From assembly GCA_029204225.1 (NCBI GenBank), contig CM055101.1, positions 950,987 through 1,014,986 on the forward strand: a stretch of 64,000 nt of DNA, in the 5' to 3' direction. Below, piece after piece: positions 24,961 to 35,913 of the stretch. Under the pieces are notes generated by a model. The model did not search any database. It worked only from the letters and a program-made list of their open reading frames with translations, and was not told the origin of the DNA. The position numbers were made by a program, and so were the translations under genes. Source of the DNA: Diphasiastrum complanatum (Eukaryota > Streptophyta > Lycopodiopsida > Lycopodiales > Lycopodiaceae). Each line of letters starts with the position of its first letter. Position 1 is the stretch's first letter.

Positions 24961-24971
24961 CTCTGATACCA
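24961..24971 (-). other. Primer binding site of Copia-2a
   Basis: TGGTATCAGAG on the minus strand, directly adjacent to the end of the 5' LTR; the tRNA-Met-type site of plant copia elements. Confidence 0.88.
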
Positions 24972-25245
24972 ACTTAGAATCTGCTTTTCACAGGAACACA
25001 GATCATGCTACACAGTAGCACAGACAGAAAACACTCTCCACAGCAAGCTCACATAGCAACTGTATTTCTCAAAATGAAATTACACTATACATATAGTTGT
25101 TCACTTCGACAACCCATGCATGACCCAGGTTGCCGTTGGCGGGACGCGTGTCCCATCGACTTGCCTCGTGGCGAGGCCAACTGATCCTTATCCACTGATA
25201 GGCCCCACAGTATAGTAACATAGTGATTCTACTTTAATTCTAACT
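24972..25245 (-). mobile_element. Copia-2a 5' LTR (274 bp)
   Basis: Aligns end to end with 17484-17756. Same non-TG/CA termini. Differences include AATCT for AATTT at the start and a cluster around GTTCACTTCGA in place of ATTCAATCAGG. Confidence 0.9.
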
Positions 25246-25793
25246 CAAAGGTGGTCTCTGAAAGACGTAAATACCTTGAAGAGAATAAAAAGCACATGAA
25301 AATGAAACGTGCTTGTCGTAGTGTATATTACAGTAATAGGTTGTTGTCATGCTTGAAACCGAATGAATACCTTTGCATAATTCACGACAAAATGGACCAA
25401 AAGAAAACAAGCATTCCTTAATTGGTTCCTAAACCAAAAGCTATAGCAAGAGCATATTCCATGCCTTTGTTACTTACGGGTATGCTTACGCATGGACATG
25501 GTACAAAGGCATTTGGCCACTTTGGATTGGGATTGTGGAAATCGGATCCAAATTTCACCATTGGATCTTTGGCAAAGTGTTTGCGAGACTTGGAGGCTTT
25601 TAATAGGACAACGCATGCAGATCCATATGCTACACAACTGAAAAACAATGACATAGTTGATGCATTGTTGTCTCAAAGGTCCCTTTCACATGACCAAAAA
25701 TTGGCAGGAGAAATTGCAATGGACTTGACCAAAAATATTTTGACACAGAATTTGCTTACACACGTAGAGTGCCAAATCCCTCTCACTTATTAA
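25246..25793 (+). pseudogene. Transposon ORF with DKMDQKKT motif (second copy, 3' continuation)
   Basis: Right of Copia-2a the decayed ORF resumes: a stretch parallel to 17260-17434, again with the DKMDQKKTSIP motif, then a TAA in frame where the first copy has CGA. Past this stop the frame stays open (VPKPKAIARAYSMPLLLTGM, LTHGHGTKAFGHFGLGLWKS, then IGSLAKCLRDLE) to a stop at 25793. The LTGMLTHGHG and LAKxLRDLE blocks fit the family known from non-flowering plant transposons, as far as I recall. It is the C-terminal half of the ORF interrupted by the retrotransposon, now non-functional. Confidence 0.55.
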
Positions 25794-26117
25794 CTAGGGT
25801 TAGGGTTGCCTTGGGATCCGCAAACCCTCCTACAGTATCTCCCACCAAAACTGGTGGCGGTTCTACGACACCTGCGAGATGCAGTTACTGTGGACTTTTA
25901 TTTGCTTCACATCAAATGTTCATTGAATGATACTGCACCTATTCTTCGGGTTCACGATGTGTTTTGGGTAACATGATAACCACATCATCTAGTGTATAGC
26001 GTTTAAAATATTTGGGCATATCATGCCTGACTACATCTGCTTGTTCTTTGTCAAAAGAACTTGTCTTGAATCTTTGCTTAGCCTTCTTCGTGGAATTGAT
26101 CGTGGAGGTGATGACTT
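25794..26117. other. No recognisable gene
   Basis: About 320 bp between the decayed transposon ORF and the gypsy relic. 25794-25980 may be the tail of the former; from about 25990 the minus strand may still be gypsy sequence, but stops prevent assignment. Confidence 0.4.
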
Positions 26118-26714
26118 CTAAGAAGATAAACTCTTCTTCGAAGGTGAAGTCCTCCTAGATGATAATGTCTTGCTAGAACTCTGACTTGTAGAATCATCCT
26201 TGACTTTTCCTTTGCCTTTATCCAGTAAGGGTGGCACATTTTTTGAATCAATCGTTTGAGGAGGATTTTTCCATTTCAGCATCGTATTATAATGTTGCTT
26301 GGCTTGTTTCTTCGTTATTGACCCTGTGATCCCATCTTCCTTCAATATAACTGCTTTTGGCGATTTTATTGTTGGTTTATCAGGTTTATTACGCACTCCA
26401 AATCTGGTCAGATCCATATGATTTAGAATATGCTCATCAGTTTGCTCTGCATTGTCATCATAAGTCAAGGCATGACTCACAAGAATGAGTTCATCTTCAA
26501 TCGAATCTGGTATAGGCTCCGTTGATATCCAAGCTACATTCAGCACATTCAATGGAAAAGTGATCGGTGTATCCAAGGTTCGATCCAATAATGAAATCTC
26601 GCTCAAATCTGACTGATTATCTTGTTGACACATATATCCTACTGTATAGTCAATCGTTGCAAGAGTTTCATTCCAGTTGACAGTATCGGTTTGAGAATCA
26701 TAATGAACTCCCAA
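26118..26714 (-). pseudogene. Gypsy-1 polyprotein fragment after protease
   Basis: A minus-strand ORF of 198 residues beginning MGVHYDSQTDTVNWNETLAT and ending in a Ser/Lys-rich tail (SSRRTSPSKKSLSS). It follows the protease relic in the same orientation, after a frameshift at about 26715. Its middle is acidic (ELILVSHALTYDDNAEQTDE). I do not recognise a domain; by position it is the linker between protease and reverse transcriptase of an Athila/Tat-type element. No RT or integrase of this element is found downstream. Confidence 0.55.
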
Positions 26715-27294
26715 ATTTTTTTACTAGTCGGTCACAAGTATGATCCGTTGTTGATGAATCATCATCCTCTTTTTGAACCACTAGTTTGATAGTCCAAGTT
26801 GCAGGATCAATCTTGACTGCAAGTTCACGATTTTCAAAAGTGATTTTTCCGGTAGCCCAGCTATGAATTACTTATGCAACTCATAACTATGGGCATTCTA
26901 ATAGGACTTGGTAGACATTTGGTGCTTCTGGTAAGTCCATTACTATGAAAGTAATGATGAACTATACTCCGACAATTCTGACAGGTATATCTTCAACCAT
27001 TCCTTGTAGACAAATTGTCGTTTGATCAACTAGATTAATGGCAAAAGTCGCAGATTTTATCTTTGTAAGGCCCCATTTTGCACATAGCTTTATAGAAATT
27101 AGGTTAACTTTTGAACTACCATCTATCACAGCTGCTTCATTAGGAAATTGTCTATGCTGTATCGGTAGGATGATATTTCTTTGTTCACTTTTCCAAGCTG
27201 CTCCAACATGGATTACTTCATTAGATTCTTCAAATCCAGCACAAAAAAGTGGCTCCTGGTGGACTTCTGGTTCAGCTTGAGTTAACTTTTGCGC
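26715..27294 (-). pseudogene. Gypsy-1 protease, degenerate
   Basis: Minus-strand frames contain EAAVIDGSSKVNLISIKLCA, aligning with the gypsy protease motif in which D-(T/S)-G is followed by S-x-x-N-L-I-S, and then FIVMDLPEAPNVYQVLLECP, aligning with the conserved VMDLPxNPxYxVLLGRPWL. The active-site triad reads D-G-S rather than D-T-G or D-S-G, and the final RPW is lost to a stop. Several stops lie downstream. Aspartic protease that would mature the gag-pol product; not functional here. Confidence 0.65.
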
Positions 27295-29130
27295 TTATAC
27301 TTCTTTTGCTTTTGGCACCAACTTCAAGAGCTCTCCCAACGAAATATTGGTCTTACTAGACAAAATATTCACGATCAATTCTGTTTGTGGTGCTTCCAGT
27401 TCAGTCATCTTGAAGGGTTCTTCATGATGATGCAACTGAACATTCATATCAGTACGTGAATTTTTCGGTGGCTGCATTGGTGAAGAACGGACTTCGGTTG
27501 TTGCTTTAGTAGCTTCAAGCTTCTTTTTTTCTTGCAGATGTTTAATCCACTGCCTCATATCCTGATATCTTTTTTTTTCTGCATGAAGATTTGGATAGAC
27601 TCTAGATGTTGTTGGTATATCAGTTAATGGTATAGAACTAGCAGGTACTGATTCTGCTACCGGTTCTTTTTGCTTCTATGCTCTGGTGATCAACATCAAG
27701 GGTACACTTGGTTTATTCTGAGCTGCTGGTCTTTGCTTGATTGTTATCAAATTTATAGGAGTTGTAGTCGGTGGTGGCTTCGATTTTGCTGGACATTCCT
27801 TATAGCAATGCCCATAGCCACAGTCACGACTGAATGGTACAAATCTTCCGTTATTTGGACATTCTACAACTCTGTGAGTTTCTCCACATGCAAAACATCC
27901 AAGTGGTGCTCTGGTCCAGTTTCTAGATTCTTGTTGTTGCATGGCAGCATAAATAACATATTGTTCTAATGATCCACCTTCTTGATCATTACCGTAGTTC
28001 CATTGCTCGGCACTTCTGGAAGGTTCTGGTTCCATCAAACTGGTAGGAGGAGCGGGGTGCTTTGGTGGGGCAGGTAAGGCTAATCGTTCCGGGTATCCAA
28101 GAGCAGATTGACAAGGTCTAGCTGTCGGATTTCCTCCATAATGTGGTTTTCGATATCCCATATGGGCATAATGTTGCTGAATTATCTGAGGATTGAAGTT
28201 GCTAAAAGCAGTATCATGATCAGGCGAATTACACAAATGACATATACTAATTTTCATTCATTTTTTCAATTGACACGCATTCACTATGTGATTTCCTGTA
28301 CAAATAGAACACCAAACATTTTCCTTGGTAGGAAAAGTCTTTGCAAACTTCTCAGGTTCCTTGTTTGCTTGTCCATGGAAATCTTCCAATGCTTTGATCT
28401 GCTCATCAAATTGTGACTCCAACTTTTCCATCTGTTTCTGCTGGTTCTTCCCGAGTTTCTCGAACTCATTGAGCATCATTTTTGTAGTAGAGTTGACTTT
28501 CGTTGATGCAGTAGTGGTGGATGTCGTAGTGGTATGTCATGATGTATAAGGCAACATACTGATATTTAGCTCATCATTTGAATCTTCATCCTCCTTCCGA
28601 ATTGCATCATCCATAACATTTTGCAAAGTTGCATTTCAGCTCACATCTGATTCTTTTAGGAAGGCCTGTTAGGAACCACATAATCATAGCATCTTCAATA
28701 ATCAATTCAGATACGCACTCAGATCTGAGACGTTTAACCCGTTCAATGTAATCTTGTACAATTTTCCGCTTTCCCATTTTAATTTTACTTAAAAGTAGGA
28801 AAGGGTCTTCCATAAATTTATGAGGTTTGAACCGTGTAATGAGGGCTCCTTTGATAGTCTCTCAATCTGTACGTTCAGTTTCATCTTGATTATAGTACCA
28901 ATCTTGTGTTGCGCCTGTTAAGGCCATAGGAAAAAACTTAAGTTTATCCTAGGAAAAAACTTCGCCATAGACTTCACAAGATTCAAAATAGATTTGAAGA
29001 AATCTAACTGGATTTGTTAATCCATTGTATTTGGGTAGATCCAAATGGGGTGCTCTTCTAACAATGATTGGATTGACTTCCTGAGAAGCACCTCCAGGGA
29101 CAGCTATCTTACAGATTAATCAAACAAACT
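27295..29130 (-). pseudogene. Gypsy-1 gag with zinc knuckles, degenerate
   Basis: Minus-strand pieces in order: about 28820-29130 (frameshifted; LTGATQDWYYNQDE, typical of gypsy gag), 28607-28813 (MEDPFLLLSKIKMGKRKIVQ), 28258-28479 (coiled, Gln/Lys/Glu-rich, ending in the knuckle CSICTGNHIVNAC), 27676-28257 (193 residues; Pro-rich, with CFACGETHRVVEC and CGYGHCYKEC), and 27295-27558 (Lys/Glu-rich linker). The knuckles and the ALTGxAxxWY block identify a Ty3/gypsy capsid-nucleocapsid of the plant Athila/Tat type. Three knuckle-like motifs are more than the usual one or two. The frame is broken in several places. Confidence 0.72.
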
Positions 29131-30313
29131 GTGAGATTGGATCTAGATTTTCAATCAAAAATATCTCAGATAAGATCTACTAGATCTCTTCTACTTGACG
29201 AAAATCAGATTCCTATATCGTGAAAAAGATTCCAAAAATCAACCAATCAATAATTCTCAAAAATAAAAAAAATTTCAAAATCAAAATCAGACTATATCAT
29301 ATTTGACCCAAAATTTGACAAGGACTGGATCTGGAAAATCGGAACCTAAAAATAGAACTGACGAAGGTTTTCTAGATGAAGATTCACTTGACGAAGGTTC
29401 AGCAGTTCTATTTTTGAAAAAAAACTCTCTAATCAAATTTTTCTAACAAATTCTATGAAAATAACCTTCGCCGAACTCTCAGACTCAGAATCTGACACAG
29501 ATAAAGCTAGGGTAGAACTGGCGAAGGTTTTTGGCACACAAAAACACAGTTTATGTAGTTTGACAAGGGTAGAAATAAAGATTTTCTATGATCTGGATAG
29601 GATGAATGTTCGTTGTACTCAAAAATAGTAAATTACTTTAAATAGAATAATTTGGAAACTCGACGAAGGTTCTGGCGAACAATCGTAATACTTATATTTT
29701 TACAAAAAGGAGACTTTTTTGGCAAAAATATGACTATGACAACTGATCCTGTAAAAAACCTTATTTTTCTAATATAATTCTTCGCCGACTTGGTAGTAGA
29801 TAGATCTGAATCACACCTATGCACAGTGAATCGGGCGAAGGTTCTTTTTCTGTATTTTTAGAGTTTTGGTGATTCTTTTGGTGTTTTTTGATGGTTTTTC
29901 TGATGTTTCTGAAAATCTGCTAGAAATGATTGTTTGCCCTTCAAACTGAAGGTTCTATGATCAAAACTGCAGCTTTCTGCAACTCAACAAACGTCTCTTG
30001 AACGAGGGCAAAAAGTTATCAGATCTGATGATGATTTTTGTCTCCTTTTGACCAAAATCTAGTAGATTGGACCGCTTTTTGTTGTTTGTTCTGATATCTC
30101 AGATCCAAATGGATCTTAAGATTGGTGATATGAATAGCTTTCCCTGTTCCACAATCAGATTAGATTTCAAAAAAGAAAATCCACTCAAATCAGGCAAAAT
30201 CACTCGCAAACTAACTCTAAATGCAGATTTAACACTATTCATGCCACAACAAGATGTCTAATGCAAGCTAACCATCCAACAAAAATACTGCAAACTAAAA
30301 AATTGGCATAGCT
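29131..30313 (-). other. Gypsy-1 untranslated leader
   Basis: About 1.2 kb of AT-rich sequence between gag and the primer site. The word CGAAGGTT, often as GGCGAAGGTT or GACGAAGGTT, or its complement, appears about seven times between 29363 and 29845. No credible gene; ORFs at 29633-29824 and 30067-30261 lack motifs. Confidence 0.6.
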
Positions 30314-30330
30314 CCCCAGCAATGGTGCCA
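30314..30330 (-). other. Primer binding site of Gypsy-1
   Basis: Minus strand TGGCACCATTGCTGGGG. Plant Athila/Tat elements carry TGGCGCCGTTGCCGGGG at this place; the differences are all C-to-T or G-to-A, as expected from decay of methylated cytosines. Confidence 0.75.
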
Positions 30331-30337
30331 AAATTTT

Positions 30338-30891
30338 AGTGGGTTTCTTTCCTTGCCTATTCTCAGCCCAAGATCTAATCAATCTAGCATCGAGGAGATG
30401 AAATTAGTTTTCACGTGTAGATTCGTTCCCATGAGAGCGATAGCATAGTTCAGATTTAAGCATGAATGGAAGATTCACATCTAACTCTACCATCCACTAA
30501 CCCTAATCATTAATACTACATCCATTAACACTAGATCCACAATGAAGATAGCTTACTCTTTCTCTCTCTCCCTATCTCTCTCATAGAAAGTATAAAAACA
30601 TGAAATCCCAATAACAATCAGATCCAACAATTAGCAAAACACAATAAAAGCATGAGAGATGGAGGAAAAGTGATAGGGAGCAAGGACATTCATAAATCCA
30701 TTTCACAAGAGAACCAATCTACTTTATTGAAATGAAGATATGTACATGTGTAGCAAACTCGAGTTGGTCCCTTTTTATAGAAGAGAGGAGGACCCTCACC
30801 TCTGAATCCTATTGGTCCATTTCTCCCTAACTATTCAAATTTTAAAAAGAGTGGGAATCATCCAAAGTGGAGGGAAACCCAACTATATTCA
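30338..30891 (-). mobile_element. Gypsy-1 5' LTR (minus orientation)
   Basis: Next to the primer site. On the minus strand it starts TGAATATAGTTGGG and ends AAACCCACTA. It includes a TATA-like TTCTATAAAAAGGG near 30773. It is the inverted partner of 30959-31509. Confidence 0.78.
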
Positions 30892-30958
30892 CTAACTTGA
30901 CATTTAGGCTCTGCGACATTAAAAGTCTCGCAAAAAGGCATAAAGTCCTTTTAATTAG

Positions 30959-31509
30959 TGAGTAAAGTTGGGTTTCTCTCCAATCTGGATGGTTCTCACT
31001 CTTTTTTAAATTTGAATAGTTAGGGAGCAGGAATGGACCAATAGAATTCAGAGGCCAAGGTCCTCCTCTCTACTATAAAAAGAGACCAATGCGAGTTTGC
31101 TACACATGTACATATCTTCATTTCGCAGATTGGTTCTCTTTTGAAATGGATTTATGAATGTCCTTGCTCTCTATCACTTTTCCTTCATCTCTCATGCTTT
31201 TATTGTGTTTTGATAATTGTTGGATCTGATTGTTATTGGGATTGCATGTTTTATACTTTTTTTGAGAGAGAAAGGGAGCTATAGAAAGAGTAAGCTATCT
31301 TCATTGTGGATCTAGTGTTAATGGATGTAGTGTTAATGCTTAGGGTTAGTGGATGGTAGAGTTAGATGTGAATCTTCCATTCATACTGAAATCTGAACTA
31401 TGCTATCACTCTCATGGGAATGAATCTATGCATGAACTAACTTCATCTCCTTGATGCTAGATTGATTAGATCTTGGGTTGAGGATAGGCAAGGAAAGAAA
31501 CCCACTACA
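30959..31509 (+). mobile_element. Second Gypsy-1 LTR, opposite orientation
   Basis: Starts TGAGTAAAGTTGGG and ends AAACCCACTACA. It is a close reverse complement of 30338-30891 over its full length, with scattered substitutions, and the two are separated by only 67 bp. No primer site or internal sequence follows at 31510, so it is a solo LTR facing the other way. Confidence 0.82.
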
Positions 31510-32739
31510 AGAAGCCGTCTTTGCCAAAAAATTTCTAAAAATTATCCATTACTACCAAAGAAGCCATCTTTGAGTCCGGATTCATCTCAGAATTATGTGC
31601 AAGCTCGTAGCTCTATTGTTGAGCAAGATTCCAATTTCTAGGCTACTTTGATATTTTTCAACTGAATACGTAATTTTGAGATCTCTATTCTCTGTAATGT
31701 TGCCAATTGATCATTCAAAAACTCCAACAACTCATTAGGATTCAGATTTTTGCATTTTAGTAGCTACACCTATCTTTCAATTTCTTTCGGCATGTTGAGT
31801 GCTATTCTAGTTATGCATCAGTATCACAATTTAGATACCCTTAGTGTTGCAAACAATCATTTTTATCGTAACATATAATGTGGAGACAAGTAGAGACTTT
31901 TATTCTTCAGGCTGCAAGGAATGATCGAGAGCATGCTACACCAATTGTTGCAGTTACAATTTTATTACAATCTCCACAAATGGCAAATTAATGGTGTCAT
32001 ACATGTGTTTCTTTTGTGACATCAGACACCTGCTAAGTGGAGAATTTGATTTAATAAAAAAACCATGTGATACTGGCAGAGGGGAAAGGCAGATGCCAAC
32101 GACGATTCCACTTAGTAATAGCTTTGTGGCATTTTCTATGGTGCTAGAAAACCTAAGCTACTCTATGAAAAGTGATTTGAACTCCATTTTGAGTTGTTCT
32201 ATTTAAATTGAGAAACCTTACCAATCTCTAAAAGGGTTTTATACGAGAAGATGATGTGGGTCTAGTTGCCAACATTGTTAAAGAAGTTCGGCTAGTTTTG
32301 GTGATTTGGAGCTGTATTTGGGATTTCTATGTTTAGGTTGTTACAAAATCATTTTCAAGATGCCTACTTTTTGTTTGAATTTGTAGTCCAGCTAGGTTCC
32401 CACCAAAAATGATCAAATAAATGAACGACGTGCATTTTGAAATGAATATGACAATTTTCATTGCCACTAACAACAAGTCTTCTAGAAATTGACCATAGTG
32501 TCTTGATGAGTCAGAGAACCCTCACCATAAATTTGTTCGTACCCTTGGCCTTATAATGTCCTCAAGCTGCTAGGCAATACCTATCACTAATTGTTATTGG
32601 CACTATCTATGTATTGAACTGTGATGTATTTACAACACCCATTTCAAAAGCTCAAACTAGGAAAAGATTGTCGAATCATAAATGTCAAAGTGGTACAAGC
32701 AAACTTAAACTCTGTTGGAGGTTGTAGAAGTAGCATTTT
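31510..32739. other. No recognisable gene
   Basis: AT-rich sequence. A 71-codon plus-strand ORF at 31991-32206 (starts MVSYMCFFCDIRHLLSGEFD) has no motif I recognise. No repeat partner is seen elsewhere in the window. Confidence 0.5.
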
Positions 32740-34339
32740 TTAGACAAGTAACTGATTTCAAATTTTTACCAAATTGAAATTCAACAAAAAAGAAAAAAGT
32801 TTCAAATTTTAACTTTCAATCTGGGAGTTCCCAACTACAAAAGTAAAAAGAATGGCAATATAGTAAAACTTGTCGGCAATTTCATTGCAATTTCTCCTGT
32901 CAATTTTAGCTTATCTATCACCACAAAATAATTTAGACTTAGTGAAAACACTGTGACCAATTCTTAGTGATAAACTCAGTTTAATCAATTCACTAATCTA
33001 AACTGATTCCATAGATAACAAAAAAATGACCAAAATTTCTATTGTTTTTGGAAAACTAAAATTTTGCTTCTATTTTACGTGATTCGAAAATTCTGACGAA
33101 AATACTATTAGTACAAAAGGCAATCAAAATCGAAAAAATCAAAACATTGTCCGATTTCTGATTTACTAACCCAATGTCAAACTGGCATGCAAAGCACACT
33201 ACATCAGTTACAAACGTCATTACAGAATTTTTTTATGTAAACTTCAGTTTTACGGATTTTGTCATCCATTAACACTAATTTGTGACCCAACTGTCAGAGC
33301 ACATGCGTATGACCACTCAAATCACTCGAATCACCCTGAGAATCAACATGCAACTAATCCATGCAAGCACAGTACTACAAATTAGGGAAATGACTGGCAT
33401 GCAATCAGAACAATTTCAAATTTTGCCAATTTTACTCACAAAACTGCAAAAATTCAGATGATCATAACTTTGGCTATAGGACACCAAATTGGATGCTGTA
33501 AAGCTTATTACAGAGGGAGAATAAGTGAATAAGATGCTTGCCACATTAGCCTGCCACCTAGGCTTCACACGTGCGAGATCAGAGTGTCAAAAAATTTGTA
33601 GTAGGGCACTTTTCCACAAGACAATATCATGCAAAAACTTGCAAACACCCATTCTAGCCCAAAATTGATGCTACCACTTAAACAATCAATTAGACTTCCA
33701 TGAAGCAATCATACTGATCCTAAGATGCAGTATAGGCTGAGAACAAAGTTTTCTTGATTTGTAGAAGTCAAAATAGCTTCAAACTTGATGGAGATGGTTT
33801 ATAAGCCACCACCCATCAATTCACAGGTCTGATAGCTTGATGGGAAGGTAAAAAGGAATGCTAATCATGCTGGAAATAATTCCATAATGATCTCCTTATG
33901 GATTTGGAGAGATCTATCCCCTAAAAATCACCAAAAAATGGTCATTTTTTGAACTTTTTTGACTTCCTACAAGTTCAATTGCTGGAATTCTTGGTTCTAA
34001 CTTCAGGGAAAGCTTCAAAAGACTTTGGTATACCTATTTACAAGCTCTACATGGTGTTTTATAGCCACCTACTATCCAACTTTATGAAAAACAAGAAAAA
34101 ATGATGATTTTTTGCTATTTTCCGGTTTTTTCATCACAATAAAGTGGAAGTTCATGACATACAACTCTTTCTCTAACACATGCAAACCAATTTATAGAAT
34201 TACAACCATCTAATTGGTCTGATCTTGATGGATTATGGTTCTTACTATCTATTTTGTGCCAAAAAACATGAAAAACCAAACAATTTTGACCAAAACATAG
34301 CCTAGAATCCTAAATCATTGCAAAGAACCAGCATGCATC
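32740..34339 (+). repeat. AT-rich non-coding block, left inverted copy
   Basis: Matches the reverse complement of about 51125-52742 with moderate divergence. Pieces also occur at 41310-41700, 61340-61590 and 61741-61870. It always lies immediately upstream of the chromovirus integrase, where reverse transcriptase and RNase H would be expected, but it has no coding frame. Confidence 0.75.
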
Positions 34340-35699
34340 ATTGGAAAGAGCCGGATTGGAGAAGCTAATCAGGTATGCTTTGCTGAGTTCCAATCCGAGT
34401 TGTATCTTTCTCTACGAGATCTTTGTCGGACTGATGATTTATTTGGTCATATTTGGCAAGATGTTCTTGCAGGAAGCTCTATTTTGAGAGAAAATCTAGG
34501 AAAGCAGGATTCCAAGAAATCTCATGAAGAGAAGATACTTGATAATTATTTCATTAGAAATGGTTTGCTTTTCCAGAGAGGAAAAGTTTGTGTGCTAGAT
34601 ATTGTGGATATTAGGGCCCAAATTCTGCACAAGTGCCATGATAGCCCCAGCGCAGGACACCCTGCCTGGTATACGGAGGACACTTGACCTTGTTAAGAGA
34701 AAATTTATTGGTCAAAAATGAAAGGTCATGTCGAGGCATATGCTCAAAAATGTGAACAATGCCAAGTAAATAAAGTGGAAAGACTCAAAGAAGCTGGTCT
34801 ATTGCATCCATTGGAAATTCCCAGCAAGAAATGGGAAAGTATTTCCATGGATTTTGTGGTCAGACTTCCCAAGTCAGAGAAGGGTCACGATGCTATTTGG
34901 GTAGCAGTTCACGGGCTAACCAAAATGGCGCAGTTGATTCCAACAAAACTACTGTCAAAGCTTCTGAACTTGCTCAGCTCTTCATTGAAAAGGTGTTCAG
35001 TTTGTATGGTTTGCTGAACAATATCGTTAATGAACAGGATTCCAAGTTCACTGTCAACTTCTGGCAGGCGGTCCTTGAAAGACTAGAAACTGCTTTATGT
35101 CTATCATTTATGGATCACCTAGAAACCGATGGTCAGACCGAACGTGTCAACCAGTGGATGGAAGATATGCTTTGCGCATATGTATCCAGGCAACAATCAG
35201 ATTGGGAAAAGTATCTTCGAATGGTTGAGTTCGCATACAATAGTATGAAGCAATTTGCCACTGGTTTTAGTTCTTTTATGCTCTTGTATGGCTTTCAGCA
35301 TCGTTCCCCTATCTCCGTTGGACTCGAAGGTCTCAAGGTTCAAGCTGCAGCAGATTTCATGCATGATATGTAGGAAATGTTGCAGGTGGCTAGGGAAAGC
35401 ATTAGATCGGCTCAAGATAGAACTAGTTCTATGCCAACCGAAGTCGCGTTCCTCAAGAGTTTCAGATCGGTGATTGGGTGTATCTTAGAATCCCCAAGAC
35501 TCTAAGACACTTCGAACGGGGAAATGTGCAAAGTTATCTCCACGTTTTAGCGGTCTTTTCAAAGTTCTTAACAAGATTGGTAGGGCTGCTTATAGGCTAG
35601 AACTCCCTGTCGGAAATAAGGTTCATCCTGTATTCCATGTAAGTCATTTAAAGGAACGACTCGGTAGGAAAGATGACCTAATACCACAGATGATCTAAT
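34340..35699 (+). pseudogene. Gypsy-2 chromovirus integrase, copy 1 (broken)
   Basis: Plus-strand frames 34400-34687, 34718-35017 and 34831-35373. Order: a lead-in (SLRDLCRTDDLFGHIWQDVL), the zinc region HKCHDSPSAGHP with CEQCQVNK, the core start SMDFVVRLPKSEKGHDAIWV with the first Asp, the second catalytic region VNEQDSKFTVNFWQ, and the Glu region LETDGQTERVNQWMED. Gypsy integrases normally have SDRDxRF in the second region; here the catalytic Asp position appears to be Glu. The C-terminal core (AYRLELPVGNKVHPVFHVSHL-type) follows in shifted frames to about 35700. Stops separate the parts. RT and RNase H are absent. Confidence 0.85.
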
Positions 35700-35880
35700 T
35701 CTATTGGAGGTTTTGACTGCTTTTGTACCCCATGAACCGGAAAGGATCGTGGATACTTGACGACATCAACTGAGAAATCGTTTGATTTCTGAACATCTAA
35801 TTCCTTGGAAATGTAAGTTAGATGATGAGGACACCTGGGAGAAGGAGGATGATTTAAGACTTAGATTCCCTGGTTTTTTC
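35700..35880 (+). pseudogene. Gypsy-2 chromodomain-like tail, copy 1
   Basis: After the integrase the plus strand encodes, across frames, a stretch with LISEHLIPWKCKLDDEDTWE and then EDDLRLRFPGFF. This matches the chromodomain pattern of a strand ending LVKWKG, then a TWE turn and a C-terminal helix, at the place where chromoviruses carry it to direct integration to modified chromatin. Frames are broken. Confidence 0.7.
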
Positions 35881-35899
35881 CCAAAAAAGGAAGTTTTTA

Positions 35900-35913
35900 T
35901 GGGTGGGGGAAAA
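35900..35913 (+). other. Polypurine tract of Gypsy-2, copy 1
   Basis: GGGTGGGGGAAAA lies directly before the LTR, as required for plus-strand priming. The right-hand copy at 49591 has a longer G run. Confidence 0.75.

Larger units (their letters stand above)
17484..25245 (-). mobile_element. Copia-2a, chimeric full-length copia element (7.76 kb)
   Basis: Both LTRs, the primer site, the polypurine tract and a near-perfect 5-bp target duplication are present. The interior is unusual: reading from the 5' LTR it carries gag, protease and integrase up to the motif VIFDES, then jumps back to a piece of gag, a terminal-inverted-repeat insertion, and a second protease-integrase followed by reverse transcriptase and RNase H. 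The two LTRs differ at roughly 17 of 274 positions by eye. The element has many stops and frameshifts and cannot be active. Because LTRs and target duplication enclose the chimera, it was probably made during reverse transcription of two co-packaged RNAs and then integrated as one unit. Confidence 0.88.
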
